A stretch of 39,219 nt of DNA. Origin: Candidatus Latescibacterota bacterium. GTDB lineage: Bacteria; Krumholzibacteriota; Krumholzibacteriia; LZORAL124-64-63. Shown piece by piece: positions 6,404 to 14,339 of this stretch. The translations under genes were made by a program, and so were the position numbers. Each line of letters starts with the position of its first letter. Position 1 is the first letter of the stretch. The notes below the pieces were generated by a model, which worked only from the letters and a program-made list of their open reading frames with translations, did no database searches and was not told where the DNA came from. Location: the NCBI GenBank assembly GCA_030658975.1, contig JAUSBL010000044.1, forward strand, positions 1 through 39,219, in the 5' to 3' direction.

Positions 6404-8413
6404 ATGGACGTCAGCGGCAAGGCCAAGAGCCTCCCCGAGAACGCCTACCGCAAGCTCAGGCCCGGCGAGGAATACATCCCCGTCGTGCCCGCCAACCGGA
6501 TCATGCCCGAACTGACACCCTACTCCCTGACCTGGGGTCTGGTGTTCGCGGTGATCTTCTCGGCGGCGGCCGCGTACCTGGGCCTGAAGATCGGCCAGGT
6601 GTTCGAAGCGGCCATCCCCATCACGATCCTGGCGATCGGCCTGAGCGCGAAGCGCAAGGACGCCCTGCAGGAGAACGTGATGATCCAGTCCATCGGCTCC
6701 GCCTCGGGCGTGGTCGTGGCCGGCGCCATCTTCACGCTGCCCGGCATCTACATCCTGAACCTGTCGGACAAGACGAACTTCATGCAGATGTGCCTAGCCT
6801 CCCTGCTGGGCGGCTTCCTGGGCATCCTGCTGCTGATCCCGTTCCGCCGCTACTTCGTCAAGGAGATGCACGGCGAGTTCCCGTTCCCCGAGGCCACCGC
6901 CAGCACCGAGGTGCTGATGGCGGGCGAGGCCGGCGGCGGCCAGGCCGGCGTGCTGGTCAAGAGCGGCCTGCTGGCCGGCGGCTTCCAGCTGTTGTCGCAG
7001 ACGTTCGGCCTGTGGCGCGAGACCTTCGGCACGACCGCGTTCGCGTGGGGCGAGTCGCTCTCCAGGAAGGTCCGCCTGGAGTTCCATATGATGACCGAGG
7101 CCGCGATCATCGGCCTGGGCTACATCATCGGCCTGCGCTACGCGCTGATCATCGCCTGCGGTTCGTTCCTGTCGTGGTGGGTCCTGACCCCGATGATCGG
7201 CATCCTGGGCAAGGGCGTCACGATCTCCGGCACGCTGTACCAGCTGCCGGCGCTGGAAGGACTGGACACGCTGACGATCTTCCGCAACTTCGTGCGGCCG
7301 GTAGGCATCGGCGCGATCGCGATGAGCGGCCTGATCGGCGTGTGGAAGAGCCGCAGCATCATCCTGGGCGCCTTCAAGCTGGCGGCCGGCGGCGCGGCGG
7401 CCAAGTCCGCGGCCGGCGGCGTCGTCGAGCGCACGCAGCGCGACCTGCCGATGAACATCGTGACTTCGGGCCTGATCATGACCCTGCTGGCGGTGTTCTG
7501 CTTCTTCTGGTTCATGGTTCCCGGCGTGGGCATGGGCCAGGCCCTGGCCGGCCTGGCGGTCGTGGCCGGCATCTCGTTCCTGTTCACGACGGTCGCCGCG
7601 CGCGCCATCGCCATCGTGGGCACCAACCCCGTGTCCGGCATGACCCTGATGACCCTGATCATCAGCTCGGTGGTCCTGAAGGCCGTGGGCCTGCAGGGCC
7701 AGGAGGGCATCGTGGCGGCGCTGCTGATCGGCGGCGTGGTCTGCACGGCGCTCTCGATGAGCGGCGGCTTCATCAGCGACCTGAAGATCGGCTACTGGCT
7801 GGGCACGACGCCCGCCACCCAGGAGAAGTGGAAGTTCCTGGGCACGATCGTGGCGGCCGTCTCGGTGACCGCGGTGATCATGATCCTGAACACCAGCTAC
7901 GGCTTCTCCGGCGAAGGCGCCCTGCCCGCGCCCCAGGCCAACGCGATGGTGGCCGTGATCGAGCCCCTGATGACCGGCCAGCCGGCCCCGTGGCTGCTGT
8001 ACATGGCCGGCATCTTCATGGCGCTGATCCTGCAGTGGACGGGCCTGCCGGCGCTCGCCTTCGCCCTGGGCATGTACCTGCCCCTGGAGGTCAACACCCC
8101 GGTGCTGGCCGGCGGCCTGATCGCCTACTGGGTCGGCAAGGGCGGCAGCGAGTCGGCGCAGACCGCGCGCAAGGACCGCGGCACGCTCATCGCGAGCGGG
8201 TTCGTGGCCGGCGGCGCCATCATGGGCGTCATCGCCTCGATCATCAAGTTCACGGGGATCCAGGCGACCGGCGACTCCGAGTGGAGCGTGCACGGCGTCC
8301 TGGGCATGGATGGGTGGCTCGAGAACCCCGCCTCGGCCGTGCTGACGCTGGTGATGTTCTGCCTCCTGGGCTACTACCTGTACCGCAGCTCGCGGTCGGC
8401 CGCCAAGGACTGA
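6404..8413 (+). CDS. OPT-family oligopeptide / metal-chelate transporter
   Basis: This 669-residue, highly hydrophobic protein has about 14-16 predicted membrane segments. Features typical of bacterial OPT transporters include an N-terminal soluble lead with PELTPYSLTWG, the AAAAYLGLKIGQVFEAAIP helix, GEFPFPEATASTEVL, and GGFISDLKIGYWLG. The family moves oligopeptides or metal-chelator complexes by proton-driven symport across the cytoplasmic membrane; the substrate here is unknown. ATG 6404 is preferred because GGAGGTG lies 5 bp before it. Alternative in-frame starts are GTG 6386 and ATG 6389. The gene stands alone on the plus strand and is divergent from the cytochrome operon. A GC hairpin follows it. 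Confidence 0.92.
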   Translation: MDVSGKAKSLPENAYRKLRPGEEYIPVVPANRIMPELTPYSLTWGLVFAVIFSAAAAYLGLKIGQVFEAAIPITILAIGLSAKRKDALQENVMIQSIGSASGVVVAGAIFTLPGIYILNLSDKTNFMQMCLASLLGGFLGILLLIPFRRYFVKEMHGEFPFPEATASTEVLMAGEAGGGQAGVLVKSGLLAGGFQLLSQTFGLWRETFGTTAFAWGESLSRKVRLEFHMMTEAAIIGLGYIIGLRYALIIACGSFLSWWVLTPMIGILGKGVTISGTLYQLPALEGLDTLTIFRNFVRPVGIGAIAMSGLIGVWKSRSIILGAFKLAAGGAAAKSAAGGVVERTQRDLPMNIVTSGLIMTLLAVFCFFWFMVPGVGMGQALAGLAVVAGISFLFTTVAARAIAIVGTNPVSGMTLMTLIISSVVLKAVGLQGQEGIVAALLIGGVVCTALSMSGGFISDLKIGYWLGTTPATQEKWKFLGTIVAAVSVTAVIMILNTSYGFSGEGALPAPQANAMVAVIEPLMTGQPAPWLLYMAGIFMALILQWTGLPALAFALGMYLPLEVNTPVLAGGLIAYWVGKGGSESAQTARKDRGTLIASGFVAGGAIMGVIASIIKFTGIQATGDSEWSVHGVLGMDGWLENPASAVLTLVMFCLLGYYLYRSSRSAAKD

Positions 8414-8441
8414 CCCGGGGCGGCTCGGGCCGATCGGAGAC

Positions 8442-8463
8442 GGGGCGGCCGCGGGGCCGCCCC
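8442..8463 (+). terminator. GC hairpin after the OPT gene
   Basis: GGGGCGGCC pairs with GGCCGCCCC around a GCGG loop (9 perfect base pairs), followed only by CTTCC. It is probably a terminator or mRNA 3' stabiliser for the transporter. It ends just before the ribosome binding site of the next gene. Confidence 0.5.
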
Positions 8464-8483
8464 CTTCCATCCGGGAGATGCCG

Positions 8484-9023
8484 ATGAACACGATGACGCT
8501 GTGCCGACGCTGCCTGACGGCGGCGATCCTGCTGGGGTCGCTCGCCGGCTGCGGCGGCGGGGGACCGCAGACCCTGGCCACGCTCGCCTTCGAGGACGCG
8601 ACGGGGATGCTCGAGCTGGGCCCGGAGGCGGTCCTCGAGCAAGGTCCCGACGGCGGCGTGCTGGCGATCGGCAACCGGGGCGAGCGCCTGCTGGTCAACC
8701 TCTGCGAAACGCAGGGACCGCGGGGCGACGTCGAGACGATCGCCGTCGACCTCCGCGCCCGCAGCGAGCTGCTCAAGTACGACATCTACCTCGATCTCTG
8801 GATCTTCCCCCGCGACGGCGAGCCGCGTCTGGCGCGCACAGCCCTGCCGGGCATCCGCCGGACAGTTCCCTGGACCGACGTCGAGGTGCGGGTGCCGCTG
8901 AAGCCCGGCGAGAGGCCCGGGAGACTGCGCATCGCGATCTACGCCGCCGGTCCGGGCCGCATCTGGCTGGATGATCTCGTCGTCCGCGCCGGCCGGTCGG
9001 CGGACCTCGCAGGCGGCCGGTGA
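8484..9023 (+). CDS. Lipoprotein with carbohydrate-binding-like beta-sandwich, function unknown
   Basis: The 179-residue protein begins MNTMTLCRRC, with a hydrophobic stretch and lipobox LAGC, so it is probably lipid-anchored. The rest (AFEDATGMLELGPEA, DLRARSELLKYDIYLDLWIFP, RIWLDDLVV) has the alternating-strand pattern of jelly-roll or CBM-like sandwich domains, and the ending IWLDDLVVRAG is typical of these. I do not recognise a specific family. ATG 8484 is chosen over ATG 8478 because GGGAG at 8473-8477 would then be 6 bp away, whereas it abuts ATG 8478. The next gene starts 1 bp after the stop, so the two are co-translated. Confidence 0.75.
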   Translation: MNTMTLCRRCLTAAILLGSLAGCGGGGPQTLATLAFEDATGMLELGPEAVLEQGPDGGVLAIGNRGERLLVNLCETQGPRGDVETIAVDLRARSELLKYDIYLDLWIFPRDGEPRLARTALPGIRRTVPWTDVEVRVPLKPGERPGRLRIAIYAAGPGRIWLDDLVVRAGRSADLAGGR

Positions 9024-9024
9024 C

Positions 9025-10107
9025 GTGAAACGCGTCTGGATCACCCGCCGCGGCGGACCCGGCGTGCTCGCCCTGCGGGAGGAGCCCGATCCCCTGCCCC
9101 GGCCCGGCGAGGTGCGGCTGCGCGTCGACGCCGCCGGCGTCAACTTCGCGGACGTGATGATCCGCATCGGCCTCTATCCCGGAGCGCCGCGGCTGCCCAT
9201 GGTCCCGGGCTACGAGGTCGCGGGCGTCGTGGACGCGTTGGGCGAGGGGGCGCCGGCGGACCTCGCCGGACGCCGCGTGCTGGCCTTCTGCAACTTCGGC
9301 GGCTACGCCGATGTTGTCTGCGTGCCGGCCGGCGCCGTGTTCCCCCTGCCCGATTCCGTGACCACGGCCGAGGCCGCCGCGTTGCCCGTGAACTTCCTGA
9401 CGGCCTGGCAGATGCTCGAGGTCATGGCTCCGGCGGGACCGGGCGGCACGGTGCTGGTGCACGGCGCCGCCGGCGGTGTGGGCACGGCCGCGACGCAGCT
9501 GGCGCGACGGCGCGGCGCGCTCGTGCTGGGCAGCGCCTCTCCGTCGAAGCACGCCTGGCTGCGGGAGAGGGGCGTGCAGTTGTGCCTGGACTCGCGACGG
9601 CGCGGCTTCGCCGCCGAAGTGCGGGAAGCGACGGGCGGGCGCGGCGCGGACGTCGTGCTCGAGCCGCGCCACGGGCGCTGGATCCGCGAGAGCTACGAGA
9701 GCCTCGCGCCCACCGGCCGGCTGGTGCTGTTCGGCTTCGCCGACGCGGCGACCCTCTCGGGGTCGCGCCTGGCGCCGCTGCGGACGCTGGCCGGCGTGCC
9801 GTGGCTGCTGCTGAATCCGCTGCGGCTGGTGAACGACAACAAGGGCGTCCTGGGCGTGAACCTGGGCCGCCTGTGGCACGACCAGGCCCGTGTCGCCGGC
9901 TGGATGCAGAGCATCCTCGCGCTGGCGGCCGCGGGCGAAGTGCGGCCGGTGATCGACCGTGCGTACCTTTTCCGCGACGCCGACCGCGCCCACCTCGCGC
10001 TGCAGGAGCGGCGCAACCGGGGCAAGATCCTGCTGGTCAGCGACGCCGCCGCCGCCCGCGGCGGCCTCGGCTGCCCGGTGGGCGACCAGGAGGAATCCGT
10101 ATCATGA
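9025..10107 (+). CDS. Zinc-free medium-chain dehydrogenase, quinone oxidoreductase / VAT-1-like
   Basis: The 360-residue enzyme of the MDR superfamily starts at GTG 9025, 1 bp after the lipoprotein stop. The N-terminal GroES-like half contains VNFADVMIRIGLYP and VPGYEVAGVV, as in NADPH:quinone reductases and VAT-1. The Rossmann half has VLVHGAAGGVGTAATQLARRRGALV, the AAGGVG nucleotide-binding loop. The Cys/His zinc ligands and the structural four-Cys lobe of classical alcohol dehydrogenases are absent. It probably reduces quinones or alpha,beta-unsaturated carbonyls with NADPH. A C-terminal tail (DAAAARGGLGCPVGDQEESVS) extends past the usual domain end, possibly to reach the overlapped start of the OmpA gene (ATGA at 10104). 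Confidence 0.88.
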   Translation: MKRVWITRRGGPGVLALREEPDPLPRPGEVRLRVDAAGVNFADVMIRIGLYPGAPRLPMVPGYEVAGVVDALGEGAPADLAGRRVLAFCNFGGYADVVCVPAGAVFPLPDSVTTAEAAALPVNFLTAWQMLEVMAPAGPGGTVLVHGAAGGVGTAATQLARRRGALVLGSASPSKHAWLRERGVQLCLDSRRRGFAAEVREATGGRGADVVLEPRHGRWIRESYESLAPTGRLVLFGFADAATLSGSRLAPLRTLAGVPWLLLNPLRLVNDNKGVLGVNLGRLWHDQARVAGWMQSILALAAAGEVRPVIDRAYLFRDADRAHLALQERRNRGKILLVSDAAAARGGLGCPVGDQEESVS

Positions 10108-11198
10108 GACATCCGTTCCCGCCGATCGCGTTCATCGCCGCAACCGTCGTCATCGCCGCAACCGTCGCCGTGGCCGCGACTCCGGCGGAGCGGGCCACCG
10201 CCGTCGCGGCGACGCTCGCCCAGGCCAAGCAGCTCGGCGCCGACAAGCGTTGTCCCGACGACTTCCGCGTCGCCGAGTCCGCCAACGACGTGGCGGTCGG
10301 TTGCGTCATCGGCGGCGGCGAGTGCGACGGTTCCCTGGCCGCGGCCGAACTGGCGGCCACGCGCGTCCTGAACCGCATCCGCTTCATCGAGGACCTGCGC
10401 TCGGCGCGCCACGACTGGCAGGAGGCGGCCGAGCGCTACGACCGCCTCGTCGGGCGCGTCGCCACCATCGCGGGCCTGACGGTCGCTCCGGAGCTCTCGG
10501 GCGAACCGGCCGGCCGCAGCGTGCTCGCGGACCTCGACCGGGTGATGACCAGGCTGCGCGTGCGGGCGGACTCGCTCGAGGCGGTCAACCGCGACTTCGG
10601 GGCCTGGGTCGAGGGCGGCCGCGCCGCCCAGGAATCGACGATCGTCGGGCTGAGGCGCGAACTGACCGCGGCGCGGCACGCCCTCTGGGAGACGCAGCTG
10701 CGGGCGGGCGTGGCCGAAGCCGACCTTTCCGCCGTCGCCTCGCGGGAAACCCGCGTGCAGGACCGCGAGGCGCAGGTGCGCGAGCTCGGCCTGCTCTTCA
10801 AGCCGGAGGAAGGGCAGGTCTGGCTGACGCCCGAGGGGGATGTGCGGGTGAGGCTGACGGGCCTGAAGTTCGCCTCGGGCAACGCGTGGCTGAACCCGAA
10901 GTACGACCCGCTGCTGGACAAGGCCGCCGAGGCGATTCGCCGGTTCCCCGACTTCGTCCCCGGAGTGGAGGGGTACACCGACGACACCGGCTCCCGCGCC
11001 GCGAACCTGAAGCTCTCGCTGGAGCGCGCGCAGGTCGTGGCGGCGGCGCTCGCCAAGCGGCTGGACGCGCCGGCGGCGACCCCGGCGGCGGCCGGCATGG
11101 GGCCGGACCAGCCGGTCGCGCCGAACACGACCGAGGAAGGCAGGGCCCGCAACCGCCGCATCGAACTGGTGCTGAAGGCGCCGGACGCGGGCAGATGA
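10104..11198 (+). CDS. OmpA-family peptidoglycan-binding outer-membrane/periplasmic protein
   Basis: The 364-residue protein has a signal peptide (residues 1-25). A DUF4398-like helical segment follows (RATAVAATLAQAKQLGADKRCPDDF, with paired Cys), then a long central helical/coiled-coil region (about 90-230) and a C-terminal OmpA domain. The latter shows VEGYTDDTGSRAANLKLSLERAQVV and EGRARNRRIELVL, including the Asp and Arg that hold diaminopimelate. It probably tethers the outer membrane to peptidoglycan. ATG 10104 overlaps the previous stop (ATGA), and AGGAGG lies 10 bp upstream. It converges with the isochorismatase gene, leaving a 6-bp gap with no room for a separate terminator. Confidence 0.9.
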   Translation: MRHPFPPIAFIAATVVIAATVAVAATPAERATAVAATLAQAKQLGADKRCPDDFRVAESANDVAVGCVIGGGECDGSLAAAELAATRVLNRIRFIEDLRSARHDWQEAAERYDRLVGRVATIAGLTVAPELSGEPAGRSVLADLDRVMTRLRVRADSLEAVNRDFGAWVEGGRAAQESTIVGLRRELTAARHALWETQLRAGVAEADLSAVASRETRVQDREAQVRELGLLFKPEEGQVWLTPEGDVRVRLTGLKFASGNAWLNPKYDPLLDKAAEAIRRFPDFVPGVEGYTDDTGSRAANLKLSLERAQVVAAALAKRLDAPAATPAAAGMGPDQPVAPNTTEEGRARNRRIELVLKAPDAGR

Positions 11199-11204
11199 AC
11201 CGGC

Positions 11205-11819
11205 TCAGCGCTGGCCGGCCCGCTGCGGCGCGGCCGCCGCCGGCGTGCCGGGCAGGGGGTTCTCCTTGAGGATGGCGGACACGGCCTGGAAGTCCTCGGT
11301 CCGCGCCACCTTCAGGATCTCGAACATCACCATCTCGGCGGTCATCACCTGGGCGCCGATGTCGCGCAGGTAGGCCAGGCCCAGGTTGCGGTTGCTGACC
11401 TGCCGCGACGAGACGGCGTCGGCCGCCACCGCCACCTGGTAGCCCGCTTCGAGCAGGTCGCGCGCCGTCTGGTAGACGCACACGTGAGTCTCGATCCCGC
11501 ACAGCACGATCTGGTCGCGGTTCAGGCTCTTGAGCCGGCTGCTGAAGTTGTGGTCGGCCGCGCAGGAGAAGCTGATCTTCTCGATGGGCTCGTAGCGCCG
11601 GGGCAGCGTGGCGAGTTCCTCGACGGTGCCGCCCAGCCCGCGCGGGTAGTGCTCGGTGACCAGCACCGGGACCGCCAACTGGTCGCAGAACCGGATCAGT
11701 CGCGAGCAGTTGGCCAGCACCAGCCCCATCGCGTGGATGAGCGGGCGGAACTGCTCCTGGACGTCGACGACGACCAGGGCGGTGCGGTTCTTCTCCAGAC
11801 GCGGCGGCGGCTTGGGCAT
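11205..11819 (-). CDS. Isochorismatase-family cysteine hydrolase
   Basis: The 204-residue protein has the family pattern: TALVVVDVQEQF supplies the catalytic Asp, PIEKISFSC the catalytic Lys, and CGIETHVCVYQTARDLL the cis-peptide and nucleophilic Cys. It resembles the YcaC/nicotinamidase-like branch, whose members hydrolyse amides or isochorismate-type ethers. The true substrate cannot be told from sequence. The start ATG 11819 has AAAGGA upstream. It follows the PLD gene by 33 bp on the same strand and is probably cotranscribed. The C-terminal tail (PGTPAAAAPQRAGQR) is low complexity. Confidence 0.9.
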   Translation of the reverse strand: MPKPPPRLEKNRTALVVVDVQEQFRPLIHAMGLVLANCSRLIRFCDQLAVPVLVTEHYPRGLGGTVEELATLPRRYEPIEKISFSCAADHNFSSRLKSLNRDQIVLCGIETHVCVYQTARDLLEAGYQVAVAADAVSSRQVSNRNLGLAYLRDIGAQVMTAEMVMFEILKVARTEDFQAVSAILKENPLPGTPAAAAPQRAGQR

Positions 11820-11852
11820 GGCTCGTCCTTTCGCGGCGCGGGTGCGCCGCCG

Positions 11853-13064
11853 TCACTCACCCCGCGGCGGGGGTGCGTATTCAGCGCAGGGGTCCACGAC
11901 CTCGGCGTAGGGGCTGTTCCAGCTCGTGTCGAACCAGCGCGCCATGTCCCCGGCGACCGGCCCTGCGGCGAAGAAGAAGCTCAGGTTGCGCGACTCGTGG
12001 AAGTAGTCGCGCCCCCAGTTGGCCGTGCCCAGCCACGCCTCGTCGCCGTCCTTGACCAGGTACTTCGGGTGCTCGACGCGCGCGAAGGGGATGAAGCCGC
12101 CGGACCACTGCGGGATGTTCGTGAAGCGCACCTCGACGTTGTCCAGCACGGCCAGGCTCTTGATGTGCGGCAGCGCCGACGCGCGCTTGGCCCAGTTCGA
12201 CAGGATGACCTTCACCTGCACGCCGCGCGCCGCGGCGCGGCGCAGGGCGGCGTCCAGGGTCGCGTAGTAGGTCCCGTCGCGCTCGGTGACGCCGTAGCTC
12301 AGCAGGTGCAGCCGCACCTCGTGCGCGGCGCGGTCGATCAGGTCGACCAGCAGCGGCTCGTCGTGCGGCACGCCCGGCGGCAGCGCCTGCGGCGGGCTGG
12401 CCGCGAAGCGGACCGTCGAGGTCGCGCCGCCGCCGGTCTCCAGTGTCCAGGGGCCCGCCCCGACCGTGGCCGCGGGCGGCGGCTCGTCGCCGGCCAGGGC
12501 CCAGTCGTGCGCGAAGACGGCCCCGACGGCCGCCGCGACCGCGGGCGACGCGAACCGGGCGCCCAGCTCGCGGATGTGTTCCAGGGCCCGGTAATCCCAG
12601 TTCTGGCTGCCGACGAAGCAGTCGCGGCCGTCCACGACGAAGAACTTGGCGTGCTGCACCCCGCCCCACAGGCGGCGCGCGTCGAGCAGGCGCACCTCGG
12701 CGCCGGCCAACCCGCCGATGGCGTCGATCCACTCGGGGTAGGTCTTGTGGAAGCCCCGGTCGGCGAGCAGCCGCACGCGCACGCCGCGGGCGCTCGCCGC
12801 GGACACTTCCGCCAGGACGGCGTCGAGGGCGTCGTCGCGCGCGGGGTCGGCGCTGATGTAGAAGACTTCGATGTCCAGCGTGCTGCGCGCCGAGGCGATC
12901 ATCGCGGGCCAGACGTCGCGGGCCTCGGGCAGGTCCGGCTGGTCCAGGACGGTCTCGGCGGGCACGCTCTCGACCAGCTGCATGCTGCCGGCCGCGGGCG
13001 GGGAGGCGGCCGGCGACGTCGTCGCGATCGCGAGCAGCAGCAAAGCTGCGAGGGGCGTTTTCAT
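11853..13064 (-). CDS. Secreted phospholipase D-family protein resembling animal PLD3/PLD4
   Basis: The 403-residue protein has a signal peptide (MKTPLAALLLLAIATTSPA). It has two HKD catalytic motifs: H138-x-K140-xxxx-D145 followed by GSQNWDYRALEHIRELG, and H332-x-K334-xxxx-D339 followed by GTANWGRDYF. The spacing and side motifs (NWDYRALxxIRELG, AASPPQALPP, IPFARVEHPKY, WNSPYAEVVD) match my recollection of human PLD3/PLD4 closely. PLD3/4 act as acid 5'-exonucleases and lipid transphosphatidylases; the substrate here is not known. The start is placed at ATG 13064 to give the signal peptide; the longer reading frame upstream has no coding character. The gene is divergent from the CBM48 gene and is followed by the isochorismatase gene. 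Confidence 0.9.
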   Translation of the reverse strand: MKTPLAALLLLAIATTSPAASPPAAGSMQLVESVPAETVLDQPDLPEARDVWPAMIASARSTLDIEVFYISADPARDDALDAVLAEVSAASARGVRVRLLADRGFHKTYPEWIDAIGGLAGAEVRLLDARRLWGGVQHAKFFVVDGRDCFVGSQNWDYRALEHIRELGARFASPAVAAAVGAVFAHDWALAGDEPPPAATVGAGPWTLETGGGATSTVRFAASPPQALPPGVPHDEPLLVDLIDRAAHEVRLHLLSYGVTERDGTYYATLDAALRRAAARGVQVKVILSNWAKRASALPHIKSLAVLDNVEVRFTNIPQWSGGFIPFARVEHPKYLVKDGDEAWLGTANWGRDYFHESRNLSFFFAAGPVAGDMARWFDTSWNSPYAEVVDPCAEYAPPPRGE

Positions 13065-13215
13065 GGCGGCTCCATCCGAAAAGGACCGCTCCAAACTAGC
13101 ACGATCCGCCTTGCCCCGCGAGTGGGGGAGCGCTCTCGGGAGGCGACGGCCCCTCCTGGCTGCTAGCAAGAACCGCACCCGGACGCGCCGGCGCCGGTCC
13201 ACACGGATTTCACAT

Positions 13216-13242
13216 TTGACGCGGGCCGGAAGTTGGTATAAC
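13216..13242 (+). promoter_or_regulatory. Promoter upstream of the CBM48 gene
   Basis: TTGACG (5 of 6 consensus) and TATAAC (5 of 6) are separated by 15 bp, about 52 bp before the start codon at 13295. The spacer is slightly short, but both hexamers are strong for this GC-rich DNA. Confidence 0.5.
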
Positions 13243-13294
13243 CATGCGGCGTCGCACCGCCGACGGCGCGACGGCTCTGCACAAGGAGGGAAAC

Positions 13295-13603
13295 ATGAGC
13301 CTCGAAATCCGTTACCTGAAGTCCCGCCCCATTTGCAAGGTGACGTTCCGTCTGCCCGCCGAGGCTGCGCCCGCCGCCGAGTCCGTGCACCTGGTCGGCG
13401 ATTTCAACGATTGGGATACGGCGAGCTGCCCCATGACCCGTCTCAAGGACGGGGCTTTCAAGGTCGCTCTGGACCTGGAGACGGGCCGTTCGTACCGGTT
13501 CCGCTACCTCATCGACGGCAAGACCTGGGAGAACGACTGGGAGGCCCACCGCTACGAGCCGGCCCCGGTCGGCGACGTCGAGAACTCGGTCGTCGAGGTC
13601 TGA
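13295..13603 (+). CDS. Stand-alone CBM48 / isoamylase early-set glycogen-binding domain protein
   Basis: The 102-residue protein consists of one CBM48/AMPK-beta-like domain. It has VHLVGDFNDWDT near the N-terminus, FKVALDLETGRSYRFRYLIDGKTWENDWEAHRYEP in the middle (each a hallmark strand), and a short acidic end. Such domains bind glycogen or starch-like alpha-glucans through the Trp residues; here there is no attached catalytic domain. It has no signal peptide, so it is cytosolic. ATG 13295 follows AAGGAGG at 5-6 bp. A strong hairpin terminator lies downstream. Single-domain versions are known in several phyla, with no settled role. Confidence 0.88.
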   Translation: MSLEIRYLKSRPICKVTFRLPAEAAPAAESVHLVGDFNDWDTASCPMTRLKDGAFKVALDLETGRSYRFRYLIDGKTWENDWEAHRYEPAPVGDVENSVVEV

Positions 13604-13640
13604 CCCCCCCCCGCGGCCGTACCGGCCCGCTGATGATCGG

Positions 13641-13668
13641 AAGCCCCCGTCCACAGGGACGGGGGCTT
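13641..13668. terminator. Bidirectional terminator between CBM48 and tpx genes
   Basis: A 12-bp perfect stem (AAGCCCCCGTCC with GGACGGGGGCTT) has an ACAG loop. It lies between two convergent genes, ends in TTTC on the plus strand, and can serve both. Confidence 0.8.
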
Positions 13669-13691
13669 TCGCATGCGGAGGCGACGGCCGC

Positions 13692-14192
13692 CTACTTCAG
13701 GGATTTCAGGACGGCCTCGTAGTCCGGCTCCTGGGTGGTCTCGGGGCAGAGCTGGCTGTGGACGACCTTGCCGGCGGCGTCGATCACCAGGACCGAGCGG
13801 GCCAGCAGGCCGGCCAGCGGGCCGTCGGCGATGCGCACGCCGTAGGCGCGGCCGAAGCCGCCGTTGCGGAAGTCGGACACCGAGACGACGGCTTCGAGGC
13901 CCTCGGCGCCGCAGAAGCGCTTGTGGGCGAACGGCAGATCCATCGAGGCGCACAGCACGACGGTGCCGGCGAGCTTGCCCGCCTCGGCGTTGAAGCGGCG
14001 GACGCTCGCGGCGCAGACGTCGGTGTCGATGCTCGGGAAGACGTTCAGGACGATGCGCTTGCCGCGCAGGTCGTCCAGGGTGACCTCCGAGAGGTCGGTC
14101 TTGGTGAGCGTGAATGACGGGGCGGTCGACCCGACGGCGGGCAGCGCGCCTACGGTGTGGAAAGGATTGCCCTTGAGCTTGAACTCGGCCAT
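13692..14192 (-). CDS. tpx: Thiol peroxidase (atypical 2-Cys peroxiredoxin)
   Basis: The 166-residue protein is the standard length for Tpx. Hallmarks are the N-terminal KGNPFHTVG, VLNVFPSIDTDVCAASVRRF with the peroxidatic Cys, SMDLPFAHKRFCGAEG with the resolving Cys, and RSVLVIDAAGKV. It reduces hydrogen peroxide and organic hydroperoxides in the periplasm or cytosol, with thioredoxin as electron donor; no signal peptide is seen. ATG 14192 has AAGGAG 6 bp upstream, so the longer in-frame start at 14225 is not used. It follows the transketolase gene on the same strand but is separated by a strong terminator, so it has its own promoter. TAGATT at about 14235-14240 on the minus strand is a possible -10. 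Confidence 0.96.
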   Translation of the reverse strand: MAEFKLKGNPFHTVGALPAVGSTAPSFTLTKTDLSEVTLDDLRGKRIVLNVFPSIDTDVCAASVRRFNAEAGKLAGTVVLCASMDLPFAHKRFCGAEGLEAVVSVSDFRNGGFGRAYGVRIADGPLAGLLARSVLVIDAAGKVVHSQLCPETTQEPDYEAVLKSLK

Positions 14193-14285
14193 GGCGGACT
14201 CCTTGAAGTGGATGTTCACGTTCAATCAGCCCCCAATCTAGCGGCACGCGGGCCGATCGCCACCCCGGGGGCGCGGGCCGGCGCG

Positions 14286-14318
14286 AAAAAGGGGGCGGAT
14301 CCCGCGGGACCCGCCCCC
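14286..14318 (-). terminator. Rho-independent terminator of the transketolase gene
   Basis: On the minus strand a GGGGGCGG...CCGCCCCC stem contains an inner TCCCG/CGGGA stem and is followed directly by TTTTT. It lies 22 bp past the transketolase stop. This is the clearest intrinsic terminator in the window. Confidence 0.85.
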
Positions 14319-14339
14319 CGTACGTCGCCGGCGGCCCGG

